Positions 16,652 to 25,615 of a DNA stretch of 64,000 nt are shown in pieces. Source of the stretch: Streptomyces apocyni (GTDB lineage Bacteria > Actinomycetota > Actinomycetes > Streptomycetales > Streptomycetaceae); assembly GCF_009739465.1 (NCBI RefSeq), contig NZ_WHOM01000068.1, positions 124,001 to 188,000 on the forward strand. The letters run 5' to 3'. The first letter of the stretch is position 1; every line of letters begins with the position of its first letter. The notes beneath the pieces are model-generated. The model saw only the letters and a program-made list of their open reading frames with translations. It ran no database searches and was not told the DNA's origin. Made by a program: the position numbers and the translations under genes.

Positions 16652-17932
16652 TCACGAGAAGAGCCGCCGCCAGGTCTCAGGCCCCGGATAGCCGTCAGCC
16701 GCGCCGCCGCGCCAGCCCTGGGCACGCTGGAAGGCCTCCACATTGCGCCGGTCGGCCTCGCCCCAGCGCGGCCCCGGCCCCAGCCGGTAGTGCTTGCCGA
16801 ACCCCTTCTTGACCAGTTGCCTGCCGAGCTGTGTGACGTACGTGTTCGACTGTCCTGGCCGGAACAGCGCCCTGCCGGGAAAGGCCGGGGCCTTCGCCCC
16901 CGCGGCCGCCGGGATGTCCCGCCCCTCGCCGTTGACCAGCAGGCTCCAGGTCGTCGGGCCCGGCAGCCCGTCGGCGTCCCGCCCCGTCCAGCCCTGCGCC
17001 AGCTGGAACGCGCGGGTGGCCGCCCGGTCCGCCTCGGACCACACGGGACCGGGTCCGACCCGATAGAACCGGCCGCCGCCCCGCGCGACCAGCAGCTTGC
17101 CCAGTCGGGTCACGGCCTCGCCGCGAGCGCCGGGGCCGAAGGCCGACCTCCCCGGGAAGCGATCGGCCGTGCCCGGGTTCGGTCCCGGCGCCGGGGCCGC
17201 CAGCCCCTTGAAGCGGTACGCCCGATAGCTCTGCGAGTGAGTCCAGTAGGCGTAAGGAGTGACCTGTCGGCGGGTCTGCGGCCGGGCCTGCTCATAGGCG
17301 ATGTAATGCGCCCGCGTGTAATCCGTCCAGCCGCCGAAAATCGTGACGTGCGAGCCCGCCACCGGGTCGGCCCGATTATGGAAGAGCAGAATGTCGCCGG
17401 GCTGGAGCTCGTCGCGCCCAATAGCCACGGCGTACTTGTCGAGCGTTCCTGTCCATTCATTGCGGCCGAGATTCCAGGCCATCGAGACAAAGCCCGAGCA
17501 GTCCTGCCGATAGCCGTCGCTCCAGTACTTCTCCAGGCTGTACGGCACCTTGGCCGTGACCCATTGCTTGGCCCGGTTGATGATCTCGGCCCGGGTGATC
17601 GTGGGCGTCTGGTCCGCTGCCGCTGGCTTGCCCGAAGCGCCGTGCAGCCCACCCTGGCCGCCCTGCGGGTGGGTGTCGGGGTCGTCCGCCAAGGGCCGCC
17701 CTGGCCTGCCCTGACCGTGCTCGGCGAGCGCCCCGGCGGGCACCGTATGCCCGGCACCGAGCACGGTGCCCGCCATCGCGGCCAGTACCAGCGCGCGGCG
17801 CGCGCCATGTGCCGCCGGATGCCCACCGAGTCGCTGCGGAATTCTCGCCGTGCGCCGCGACCAGACGCACCCCGCGCAGGCACATACGCCCGCCGGATCG
17901 AATTCCTCGAACACCGGAATACCTGCCGCCAT
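16652..17932 (-). CDS. NlpC/P60-like cell-wall hydrolase with two peptidoglycan-binding repeats
   Basis: 426 aa from ATG 17932 (GAGAGGA upstream). The N-terminal ~35 residues are probably cytoplasmic with a CACAGC cysteine cluster, followed by one membrane segment (LVLAAMAGTVLGA). The catalytic region has Cys in DCSGFVSMAW and His in GSHVTIFGGW. Two similar C-terminal repeats of ~75 residues (RLGKLLVARGGGRFYRVGPGP and QLGRQLVKKGFGKHYRLGPGP starts) each end in 'PGP.TW..L', a peptidoglycan-binding layout. Likely role is cleavage of wall peptide or binding to the wall near the tip-glycan machinery; this is inferred. Upstream gap to the SPFH gene is 131 bp in transcription order. Confidence 0.85.
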   Translation of the reverse strand: MAAGIPVFEEFDPAGVCACAGCVWSRRTARIPQRLGGHPAAHGARRALVLAAMAGTVLGAGHTVPAGALAEHGQGRPGRPLADDPDTHPQGGQGGLHGASGKPAAADQTPTITRAEIINRAKQWVTAKVPYSLEKYWSDGYRQDCSGFVSMAWNLGRNEWTGTLDKYAVAIGRDELQPGDILLFHNRADPVAGSHVTIFGGWTDYTRAHYIAYEQARPQTRRQVTPYAYWTHSQSYRAYRFKGLAAPAPGPNPGTADRFPGRSAFGPGARGEAVTRLGKLLVARGGGRFYRVGPGPVWSEADRAATRAFQLAQGWTGRDADGLPGPTTWSLLVNGEGRDIPAAAGAKAPAFPGRALFRPGQSNTYVTQLGRQLVKKGFGKHYRLGPGPRWGEADRRNVEAFQRAQGWRGGAADGYPGPETWRRLFS

Positions 17933-18142
17933 GCGATTCCTCTCACACCCCAGGAAGAACTCTCCGCGAATCTGCACAGTCGTCAGTTTCTCAACTGTCC
18001 ACGGGTATCGCATGTTGACGGTCCGAATGCTGTACGTGTCGGACCGCCGTACCCACGGCGCGACCGCCCCGGGGCCCCGAGCGCCCCCCGGCCTCCGTCC
18101 CGAGCACTCCTCGGCATCCGGTAGAGTTCTCCAGGTCAGCAG

Positions 18143-18216
18143 GCGCCGCTAGCTCAGTTGGTTAGAGCAGCTGACTCTTAATCAGCGGGTCCGGGGTTCG
18201 AGTCCCTGGCGGCGCA
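18143..18216 (+). tRNA. tRNA-Lys (anticodon CTT), copy 2
   Basis: 74-nt cloverleaf identical to the copy at 13611-13684 but on the opposite strand. A -10-like TAGAGT lies at 18122-18127. The shared upstream GGTCAGCA supports a segmental duplication that included the promoter edge. Confidence 0.97.
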
Positions 18217-18224
18217 CAGACAGG

Positions 18225-18253
18225 CAAGGCCCTCCGCACCGCGGGGGGCCTTG
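18225..18253 (+). terminator. Intrinsic terminator after plus-strand tRNA-Lys
   Basis: CAAGGCCCTCCGC and GCGGGGGGCCTTG form a 13-bp stem with one mismatch around ACC, 8 bp after the tRNA. Confidence 0.8.
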
Positions 18254-18577
18254 TCCGTGGTCAGCTCGTCTCACCCTTGCGATCATGATGTCGGTCGTAG
18301 AACCCTGACCAGGAGCCTTGGCTTCTATGAGGCTGACGGTACGAGGAACCAGCTGGGAATCTCGACCGGTTGCAAGTTGGTTAAGGGGTGGGGGCCCCGT
18401 TTCACGAACGGATGCTGAGACGGGCATCATGCAACCGGAAGGCCGACGTTCCATGTCCTAGGGGTAGGGCAGGGGGACAGAGACCTGCCACTGATGCGCC
18501 TGTGACAGTCGAGGGGGACCGTAGCGGGCGGAAGAACCAACGGACACGCGAGGGATCGCGTGTAGGGGGGATGACTC
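18254..18577 (+). promoter_or_regulatory. Gene-free 324-bp leader upstream of cslA
   Basis: No protein-coding call is supported here. It must hold the cslA promoter. The one structure seen is the inverted pair CCGGTTGCA (near 18366) and TGCAACCGG (18430-18438), about 55 bp apart. The end supplies the cslA ribosome site AGGGGGGA. I recognise no known riboswitch class. Confidence 0.5.
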
Positions 18578-20572
18578 ATGACGTCGACGCCGCCTAGCGC
18601 CCGGGACAACGACCCGTCGCAGACGACTCAGCTGCGGGTGCCGCAGAACCGGACAGGCGGCTTCAAGCGGATCAAGAAGACCCTGCCCCGGTACGACTAC
18701 GAGCACTACAGCCGACTCGCGGGCCCCCTCACCCAGCCCGACCGCGACAAGCCGTACCAGGTCCAGTACCGCTCCCTGCTCTCCCAGGAGCCGCACCGCA
18801 TCCGCGCCGCCCTGATGCTCTGCGCCGCGCCCCTGGTCTCCATAGTCCTGCTGGCCTGGTTGCTGCAGCCCAGCCACTGGACCGAGCGGGAGAACCCCGC
18901 GTACGACTTCCTGCCCGCGCTCGACATCGTGATGCTCGTCTCGATCGGCCTGATCGAGCTCTTCCGCTGTATGAACGTGGTGTCCAACGCGCACGCCACG
19001 CTGGTCGCCCGCGACCCGATCCCGGTGGTGCCCGAGACCGGCACCAGAGTCGCCTTCCTCACCTCCTTCGTGCCCGGCAAGGAGCCGCTGGAGATGGTGA
19101 CCAAGACGCTGGAGGCCGCGGTCAAGATCCGCCACCGCGGCCTGATGCATGTCTGGCTCCTGGACGAGGGCGACGACCCCGCGGTCAAGGAGGTCTGCGC
19201 CCGGCTCGGCGTGCACCACTTCTCCCGCAAGGGCGTGGCGAAGTGGAACCAGCCCAAGGGCCCGCACCGCGCCAAGACCAAGCACGGCAACTACAACGCC
19301 TGGCTGGACGCGCACGGCGACGACTACGACTTCTTCGCCTCCGTCGACACCGACCACATCCCGCTGCCCAACTACCTGGAGCGGATGCTCGGCTTCTTCC
19401 GCGACCCGGACGTCGGCTTCGTCATCGGCCCCCAGGTCTACGGCAACTACGACAACTTCATCACCAAGGCCGCCGAGTCCCAGCAGTTCCTCTTCCACGC
19501 CCTGATCCAGCGCGCGGGCAACCGCTACGGCTCCCCGATGTTCGTCGGCACCTCCAACGCCGTCCGCATCAAGGCGCTCAAGCAGATCGGCGGCCTGTAC
19601 GACTCGATCACCGAGGACATGGCCACGGGCTTCGAGATCCACCGCGCCAAGAACCCGGTGACGGGCAAGAAGTGGCGCTCGGTCTACACGCCCGACGTCC
19701 TCGCGGTCGGCGAGGGCCCGAACGCCTGGACGGACTTCTTCACCCAGCAGCTGCGCTGGTCCCGAGGGACGTACGAGACGATCCTCAAGCAGTACTGGAA
19801 GGGCTGGTACTCGCTGCCGCCCGGCAAGCTGTTCAACTACACGATGATGATCATCTTCTACCCGATGTCGGCCCTCAACTGGATCCTCGCGGCGCTGAGC
19901 TGCGTGCTGTTCCTGGGCCTGGGCGCCTCGGGTGTGAGCATCGACCCGACGATCTGGCTGATGCTCTACGGCAACGCCTCCGCACTCCAGATCGGCCTCT
20001 ACATCTGGAACCGCCGCCACAACGTCTCCCCCCACGAGCCCGAGGGCTCCGGCGGTGTGGCCGGAATGATGATGTCCGCGATGTCCGCGCCGGTCTACGC
20101 GCGCTCCCTGATGGACGCCGTGCTGCGCCGCAAGAGCGGGTTCGTGGTCACCCCGAAGGGCGACTCGGCGAGCCCGGACACCCTCACCGGCACCTTCCGG
20201 ATTCACCTGTTCTTCATCGCGGTCTTCGCGGGCTCGGCCATCGCCTCGTTCTTCTTCGGCAACGACCACCCCGCGATGATCACTTGGGCGTCCCTCGCCC
20301 TGCTGATCACGGCCGCGCCCATCATCATCTGGCGCTGGTTCGTACGGGAGGAGCTGAAGAAGCGCCGCGCGCAGCCACCGGCACAGAGCCACGGCGCTGG
20401 CCCTGGACCGGCCCCGGCTGAGCAGCAGCCCGACCCCGCCCCGTATCCGGGGAGCGCGCTGCCCGCACAGGACCCAGCGCCTGCTCCTGGCATGCACGCC
20501 CCGGAGCACAAGCCCAGCTGGGCCGCGAACGACCAGACCATGCAGATTTCCCTTGGGGGACGTAAGAAATGA
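18578..20572 (+). CDS. cslA: Cellulose synthase-like family 2 glycosyltransferase CslA
   Basis: 664 aa, ATG with AGGGGGGA upstream. Two membrane segments at about residues 80-135 precede the GT2 domain, which has DEGDD, SVDTDHI (D-x-D), TED and the product-binding QQLRW motif. Three or more C-terminal membrane segments follow, then a Pro/Ala-rich cytoplasmic tail. CslA makes the beta-glucan-like polymer at Streptomyces hyphal tips, needed for aerial growth and surface attachment. The stop overlaps the glxA start (ATGA), the arrangement known in S. coelicolor and S. lividans. The long leader suggests regulated expression. Confidence 0.96.
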   Translation: MTSTPPSARDNDPSQTTQLRVPQNRTGGFKRIKKTLPRYDYEHYSRLAGPLTQPDRDKPYQVQYRSLLSQEPHRIRAALMLCAAPLVSIVLLAWLLQPSHWTERENPAYDFLPALDIVMLVSIGLIELFRCMNVVSNAHATLVARDPIPVVPETGTRVAFLTSFVPGKEPLEMVTKTLEAAVKIRHRGLMHVWLLDEGDDPAVKEVCARLGVHHFSRKGVAKWNQPKGPHRAKTKHGNYNAWLDAHGDDYDFFASVDTDHIPLPNYLERMLGFFRDPDVGFVIGPQVYGNYDNFITKAAESQQFLFHALIQRAGNRYGSPMFVGTSNAVRIKALKQIGGLYDSITEDMATGFEIHRAKNPVTGKKWRSVYTPDVLAVGEGPNAWTDFFTQQLRWSRGTYETILKQYWKGWYSLPPGKLFNYTMMIIFYPMSALNWILAALSCVLFLGLGASGVSIDPTIWLMLYGNASALQIGLYIWNRRHNVSPHEPEGSGGVAGMMMSAMSAPVYARSLMDAVLRRKSGFVVTPKGDSASPDTLTGTFRIHLFFIAVFAGSAIASFFFGNDHPAMITWASLALLITAAPIIIWRWFVREELKKRRAQPPAQSHGAGPGPAPAEQQPDPAPYPGSALPAQDPAPAPGMHAPEHKPSWAANDQTMQISLGGRKK

Positions 20573-22509
20573 AAGACGGTTCCAGCCGCCGCCGCGCCCG
20601 CCGCATCGCGATAGGCGCGGCGGTGGTCATAGCGCTGGCCGGGATGAACGGGCCCGCTCTGTGGCGCTTCGGCTCCGACCAGTACCACGCGTACAAGATC
20701 AACCGGCCGGAGTACAAAGCCGACAACGGCAAGTGGGAGGTCGTGGACATCCCGGAGCAGTACCGGCTGAACACGATCCACGCGGCCCTGCTGCACACCG
20801 GGAAGGTGCTGCTGGTCGCGGGCTCCGGCAACAACCAGAAGAACTTCGACGCGAAGAAGTTCGACACGGTGCTCTGGGACCCGGTCAAGAACACCTTCAA
20901 GAAGGTCGACACGCCCAACGACCTCTTCTGCACCGGCCACACCCAGCTGCCCGACGGCAAACTGCTGGTCGCGGGCGGCACCAAGCGGTACGAGACCCTT
21001 GAGGGCGATGTCACCAAGGCCGGCGGCCTGATGATCGTCCACAACGAGAACCCGGACAAGCCGATCACCCTGCCCGCGGGAACGAAGTTCACCGGCAAGA
21101 AGAACGGCAAGACGTTCGTCTCCCAGGACCCGATCGTCATCGAGCGCGCCGAGAAGCAGTTCGACAAGGAGACCGGCAAGTTCCTGGGCAACAAGCCGGG
21201 CGTCAAGCGCGTCTACGTCGAGGCCGCCAAGAGCGGCAAGAAGTACGAGACCGGCACCGAGGACAACTACCGGGTCGGCGACCTCAAGGGCGCCGACGCC
21301 AAGAACACCTACGGCATCGCCCAGAAGCTCGCCCTGGACAAGAAGGACTTCCAGGGCATCGACGACGCCTACGAGTTCGACCCGGTCGCCGAGAAGTACA
21401 TCAAGGTCGACCCGATGAACGAGTCGCGCTGGTACCCGACGCTGACCACCCTCTCGGACGGCCGCATCCTTGCGCTGTCCGGCCTGGACGACATCGGCCA
21501 GATCGTCCCTGGCGACCGCAACGAGGCGTACGACCCGAAGACCAAGAAGTGGGAGTACGTCAAGCAGAAGCGCCAGTTCCCGACGTACCCGGCGGTCTTC
21601 CAGCTGCCCAGCGGCAAGCTCTTCTACTCCGGCGCCAACGCCGGGTACGGCCCCGCCGACGTCGGCCGTGACCCGGGCCTGTGGGACTTCAAGACCAACA
21701 AGTTCGAGAAGATCCCCGGTCTCGGCGACCCCAAGCTGATGGAGACCGCGGGCACGGTCATGCTGCCGCCCGCGCAGGACGAGCGGTTCATGGTGATCGG
21801 CGGCGGTGGCGTCGGCGAGTCGACGAAGTCCAGCAAGAAGACCCGGATCGTCGACCTCAAGGACGACAATCCGACGTTCACGGACGGCCCCGAGTTCGAC
21901 AAGGGCACCCGCTACCCGCAGTCCTCCGTACTGCCCGACGACAGTGTGCTGATCACCGGCGGCTCCGAGGACTACCGCGGCCGCAGTGACTCGAACATCC
22001 TCCAGGCGCGGATGTACGACTCGGGGAGCAACACCCTGCGCCGGGTCGCCGACCCGCTGGTGGGCCGCAACTACCACTCGGGGTCGCTGCTGCTGCCGGA
22101 CGGCCGCGTGGTGGTCTTCGGTTCGGACTCGCTCTTCCAGGACAAGGCGAACACCAAGCCCGGCAAGTTCGAGCAGCGCATCGAGATCTACACCCCGCCG
22201 TACAACTACCAGGGGTCCAAGCCGACGCTCAGCGGCGGCCCGGAGTCCATCAAGCGGGGCGAGACCGCCACCTTCAAGACCCAGCACTCGGCGTCCATCA
22301 GGAAGGCGCGGCTGATCCGGCCCAGCGCCACCACCCACGTCACGGACGTCGACCAGCGTTCCATCGAGCTGGAACTGGAGAAGAAGGACGGCAGCGTCAC
22401 GGTCACGGTGCCGAAGAACAAGGATCTGGTGCAGCCCGGCCGGTACATGCTGTTCGTGGTGGACGAGCAGGGCGTGCCGAGCGAGGCGGTCTGGGTGGAC
22501 ATCCCCTGA
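20569..22509 (+). CDS. glxA: Galactose-oxidase-like copper radical oxidase GlxA
   Basis: 646 aa, starting inside the cslA stop. An N-terminal membrane anchor (residues ~12-32) is followed by kelch-type beta-propeller repeats (LPDGKLLVAGG, LSDGRILALSG, LPDDSVLITGG, LPDGRVVVFGS) and a C-terminal DUF1929-type domain. Cys121 in LFCTGHTQ is the expected partner of the Tyr-Cys cofactor, and RNYHSG supplies the Tyr/His copper ligands. GlxA is a mono-copper oxidase acting with CslA on the tip glycan; its natural substrate is not settled. Co-transcription with cslA is expected from the 4-bp overlap. Confidence 0.96.
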   Translation: MKDGSSRRRARRIAIGAAVVIALAGMNGPALWRFGSDQYHAYKINRPEYKADNGKWEVVDIPEQYRLNTIHAALLHTGKVLLVAGSGNNQKNFDAKKFDTVLWDPVKNTFKKVDTPNDLFCTGHTQLPDGKLLVAGGTKRYETLEGDVTKAGGLMIVHNENPDKPITLPAGTKFTGKKNGKTFVSQDPIVIERAEKQFDKETGKFLGNKPGVKRVYVEAAKSGKKYETGTEDNYRVGDLKGADAKNTYGIAQKLALDKKDFQGIDDAYEFDPVAEKYIKVDPMNESRWYPTLTTLSDGRILALSGLDDIGQIVPGDRNEAYDPKTKKWEYVKQKRQFPTYPAVFQLPSGKLFYSGANAGYGPADVGRDPGLWDFKTNKFEKIPGLGDPKLMETAGTVMLPPAQDERFMVIGGGGVGESTKSSKKTRIVDLKDDNPTFTDGPEFDKGTRYPQSSVLPDDSVLITGGSEDYRGRSDSNILQARMYDSGSNTLRRVADPLVGRNYHSGSLLLPDGRVVVFGSDSLFQDKANTKPGKFEQRIEIYTPPYNYQGSKPTLSGGPESIKRGETATFKTQHSASIRKARLIRPSATTHVTDVDQRSIELELEKKDGSVTVTVPKNKDLVQPGRYMLFVVDEQGVPSEAVWVDIP

Positions 22510-22525
22510 GCCCTGTCGAGCGGTA

Positions 22526-22574
22526 TACGTGAGTGAGGGCGCCCCCTGCGACAGGGGGCGCCCTCACTCACGTA
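22526..22574. terminator. Bidirectional 23-bp hairpin between glxA and cslZ
   Basis: Arms 22526-22548 and 22552-22574 are exactly complementary around a 3-nt CGA loop. It lies between convergent genes, so it can stop transcription from both sides. Confidence 0.9.
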
Positions 22575-22583
22575 CGCGTGCGA

Positions 22584-22640
22584 TCTACTGGCTGGCCTTC
22601 ACTCGCTGGCCTTCACCTACTGGCTTCACTTACTGGCCTT
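22584..22640 (-). repeat. Degenerate 13-15 bp tandem repeat over the cslZ 3' end
   Basis: The last codons of cslZ (AAGGCCAGTAAGTGA) recur about three more times in degenerate form after the stop (AGCCAGTAGGTGA, AGGCCAGCGAGTGA, AGGCCAGCCAGTAG), most copies carrying a stop-like triplet. Confidence 0.7.
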
Positions 22641-23678
22641 GACGAGGTCCTTGGCGTACTCGGGCCACCACTCGCCCGCCTTGGGGCCGCCCTTGCACTC
22701 ACCGTCGGACTCGCCCGGACGCTTGACCCACAGATAGGCGTCCACCAGCTCGTCACCGGTATTCGTGGTGGGGGTCTCGCCGAGCGCGCGCCCCGGCGGG
22801 TTGCACCAGCGCTCGCTGGGGTCGCCCTCGGTGTACGGGCCGTTGCCGTTGCGGCTGGTGTCGATGACGAACGGCTTGTTGCCGATCTTCACCGAGAGCT
22901 TCTTGCCGAACTCGATGCTCTCGGTGGTCGTGTAGAAGTTCGAGACGTTCACCGAGAAGCCGTCGGCCTCGGCGACGCCCGACCACGTCAGCGGCTCGTA
23001 GAGCGAGTCGGGCGAACCCCAGCCCGCGTTCCCCGCGTCCAGGTACACCTTGGTGTTCGCCAGCGACTTGAGCTTCTTGATCGCGCCCTTCAGGGCCTCG
23101 TAGCGCTCCTTGTGGTACTCGCCCGGGGTGCAGTCGTCCACCAGGTGCAGCACCGCGTCCGGCTCCAGGATGACCGTGGCGGGCCGGTCTCCGATGCCCT
23201 TCGCGATCTGGTCGATCCAGGCCGCGTACTCCTTGCCGTTGGCCGCGCCGCCGCCTGAGTACTGCCCGCAGTCGCGGTGCGGGATGTTGTAGAGCACCAA
23301 CAGGGCGTCCCGGTCGGCCTTCTGCGCGGCCTCGGTGATCTCCCGGGTCTCCCTCTCGGCCTCGCCGTCGGTGCGAATCCAGTTACCCACCGGCTGCTCG
23401 GCGATCTTCTTGATCAGGGCGGCGTCCTCGTCCTTGCCGTCCCGCTGGTACTCGGCGAGGGCGCCCGCGGCCTTGCTGTCTGGATTGACCCAGTACGGGT
23501 CGTTGTCCTTCGGCTGCTGCTTGACGGGCGAGTTCGCCTTGCCCTTGTCCTTGCCGTCGCCCGACCCGTCGGAGGAGGTGCATCCGGTCAGGAGCAGCGC
23601 CGCCCCCACGGCACCTGCTCCCACCCTTACTCCCCAGCGTGCGGGCCTGCGCTTACGGCGGCTGTCACGGCCGTACAT
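22626..23678 (-). CDS. cslZ: GH6 family endoglucanase-like lipoprotein CslZ
   Basis: 350 aa from ATG 23678 (GAGGGGGAG upstream). Lipobox LLTGC directs lipid anchoring outside the membrane. The GH6 fold is recognised by VLYNIPHRDCGQYSGGG with the catalytic-type Asp, VILEPDAV, and KVYLDAGNAGW. It is convergent with glxA across the 23-bp hairpin. In Streptomyces the cslA-glxA operon is accompanied by this endoglucanase, thought to trim or release the nascent glycan. The GH6 call is strong; the substrate is inferred. Confidence 0.94.
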   Translation of the reverse strand: MYGRDSRRKRRPARWGVRVGAGAVGAALLLTGCTSSDGSGDGKDKGKANSPVKQQPKDNDPYWVNPDSKAAGALAEYQRDGKDEDAALIKKIAEQPVGNWIRTDGEAERETREITEAAQKADRDALLVLYNIPHRDCGQYSGGGAANGKEYAAWIDQIAKGIGDRPATVILEPDAVLHLVDDCTPGEYHKERYEALKGAIKKLKSLANTKVYLDAGNAGWGSPDSLYEPLTWSGVAEADGFSVNVSNFYTTTESIEFGKKLSVKIGNKPFVIDTSRNGNGPYTEGDPSERWCNPPGRALGETPTTNTGDELVDAYLWVKRPGESDGECKGGPKAGEWWPEYAKDLVKASK

Positions 23679-24071
23679 CCACTCCCCCTCGGGTGCACTG
23701 TCTGGGACCCAATCCTGGCATACGCGCCGCACCCGCCCCAGGTCCACCCATCCTCGGCCCCCCTCTGTACCCGACTTGCTACACCCACCCCTCAGACACG
23801 GCACGTCACCAGCCGCTGACCTGTCGTGATTTCCCCCCTAGGCCGGGAGCACGCTTCCGTTTTACAGTGAGGGTGAACGGCCCCAGCCCCTGGCCGGATT
23901 GACGTATGTGCGCACAGCGCCGCACGTCGGCTCATACACAGTTCACACAGGTCTCCCATGCCTCCCGCGCCGACTCCGGGCTACCTCCCGCGGCCTGAGC
24001 GCGCGCGGTGGAGGACCGGCCCGGTCGGCTGCCTTGGGGGGAGCGGGCCGTCGACCGGGCCAGGGCTCCTC
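23679..24071 (-). promoter_or_regulatory. Gene-free 393-bp region upstream of cslZ
   Basis: Holds the cslZ 5' region and the 3' end of the sortase unit. I see no ORF with support, no strong hairpin and no recognisable operator. Confidence 0.4.
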
Positions 24072-24788
24072 TCAGCCCTGCTCACCCCTGGACGTGGCGG
24101 CGGCCTGGGCGGCCTGAGTGGTCTGACCGGTCTTGCCGGTCAGGTAGGCGGACACCACCACATTGGCGGTGTAGCTGCGGGTGGCCCGGTCGAAGGTGCC
24201 GCCGCAGGTGATCAGCCGGAGCTCGGCGCGGCCCTCCTCGCGCTGCCCGTAGGCCCGGCGGGCGTCAAAGCCGTCCCGCTGCAGCACCTCCACCTCCTCC
24301 ACGGTGAACTCCGCGAGGGAGCCGTCGGCGCGGGTGACCCGGATCTGCTCGCCGGGCCGCAGCGTGCTCAGGTCGAAGAAGACGGCGGGCCTGGTCTGGG
24401 TGTCCACATGGCCGACCAGCAGCGCGGTACCCCGCGCACCGGGCCGCACGCCCTCGCCGTACCAGCCGACGGCGGCCGCCTGCGCGTACGGCGGCGGGTC
24501 GATGGCGCCGTCGGCGTCCAGGCCGCGCTTGACCACGGGGGCCCGTACGCCCATCGCGGGGATCTCCAGGCGCTGCGGCGGGGCCGCGGACAGCGGCTTG
24601 TGCGCGGGCGGCAGCCGTGCCTCGTGGGGCCGCCCGACCGCCGCGACGTCCCCGGTCGCCGTCCCCGCGTAACCACCCGGCAGGTCGGTGATCTCCCGCC
24701 CCCACAGCCACAGCCCGGCCAGCAGCATCGCCCAGGCCACACCGACCAGCAGCCTGCCCGAGCCCCGCCTGTTCTCCGCGTCGGCCAT
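24072..24788 (-). CDS. Class F sortase
   Basis: 238 aa. One N-terminal membrane segment (LLVGVAWAMLLAGLWLW), then the sortase barrel with catalytic His in LLVGHVDT and Cys in LITCGGTFD, followed by Arg in the RATRSY strand. The short loop after the Cys and the single-pass anchor are class F features of actinobacteria. Sortases join proteins to wall or pilin precursors. The upstream gene, 47 bp before it, encodes a secreted protein with a C-terminal membrane anchor but no visible LPxTG. Confidence 0.9.
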   Translation of the reverse strand: MADAENRRGSGRLLVGVAWAMLLAGLWLWGREITDLPGGYAGTATGDVAAVGRPHEARLPPAHKPLSAAPPQRLEIPAMGVRAPVVKRGLDADGAIDPPPYAQAAAVGWYGEGVRPGARGTALLVGHVDTQTRPAVFFDLSTLRPGEQIRVTRADGSLAEFTVEEVEVLQRDGFDARRAYGQREEGRAELRLITCGGTFDRATRSYTANVVVSAYLTGKTGQTTQAAQAAATSRGEQG

Positions 24789-24835
24789 CGCTTCCGCCTC
24801 GCCCCTCGACCGTCGATCCTCGGACCGCTGCTCGG

Positions 24836-25468
24836 CTACTCGACGCCGCGTCGGCGCCGCACCAGACGGCCCGCCGCCGCGAGCCCGGCCGCGCCCGTCA
24901 GCAGGGCGCCGATGAGGGCGTACCGGGTAGCGGGGCTCTGGCCTTCGGCGGCCGCGGTGGCTTCCGTACCGCCTCTGCCCACGTCATCCGCGGCACCGCC
25001 GCCGCCCGCCTTTATCGGCGCGGTCGGCGACTCCTTGGCCGGGGCGGGGCTGCTTGGACGGGTCTTGACGACCTCGAACTCGCCTCTGACCGTGCGGCCC
25101 TTGCCCGCCTGGCCGCCCTTGTCGGCGCAGTCCACCACGATCTCGTACGCGCCCGGGGTCACCGTCGACCGGACCATCGCCTCCCCGGACAGGGGGAAAC
25201 CGGGCCCGTCCTGGCCCACCAGATCGGCGTCGGCCACGAACGCCTCGGACTTCGCGACCCCCGTCGTCCCGTCGCACCCCGCCGCCAGCAGCTTGATCTC
25301 GCTGCCCGGCGTCGCCTTCGCGGGCGCGACCTTGACGCTCCCGGGGTCATCGGCGGCAAGCGCGCCACCCGCCGACCCCAGGCCCACACCCCCAGCAATG
25401 ACAGCGGTACACAGCATGACCATGAGACGGTGACGTCCAGTAGGGCGCACAGGGAACATAGGGCGCAT
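24836..25468 (-). CDS. Secreted membrane-anchored protein paired with sortase F
   Basis: 210 aa from ATG 25468 (CTGGAGG upstream). Signal peptide to about residue 38 (GGALAADD), an immunoglobulin-like central part (residues ~40-135), a Pro/Ala/Gly-rich stalk, then a C-terminal membrane helix (YALIGALLTGAAGLAAAGRL) and RRRR. The C-terminus has wall-protein topology, but no LPxTG or LAxTG precedes the helix. It shares the operon with the class F sortase and may be its substrate or accessory protein. Confidence 0.75.
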   Translation of the reverse strand: MRPMFPVRPTGRHRLMVMLCTAVIAGGVGLGSAGGALAADDPGSVKVAPAKATPGSEIKLLAAGCDGTTGVAKSEAFVADADLVGQDGPGFPLSGEAMVRSTVTPGAYEIVVDCADKGGQAGKGRTVRGEFEVVKTRPSSPAPAKESPTAPIKAGGGGAADDVGRGGTEATAAAEGQSPATRYALIGALLTGAAGLAAAGRLVRRRRGVE

Positions 25469-25552
25469 AACGAACCTCCAGATACTCCGAAGGCTGCCGC
25501 TCCCTCCCGGACACCGCACGCGCTACGGGCCATGACTAGACCGTCCGGGTGT

Positions 25553-25598
25553 ACGGACCGCCACGGACCGCCACGGACCGCCACGGATCGACGGACCG
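25553..25598. repeat. 10-bp tandem repeat (ACGGACCGCC), about four units
   Basis: Units at 25553-25598 with one degenerate unit (ACGGATCG). It lies between the secreted-protein start and the HAD stop. Confidence 0.75.
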
Positions 25599-25615
25599 CT
25601 ACCTGGCGCGCAGGG

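Noticed and set aside
18254..18577. Known riboswitch (cyclic-di-AMP or cobalamin type) in the cslA leader
   Set aside because: I could not match the conserved core of either class; only a distant inverted pair was found.
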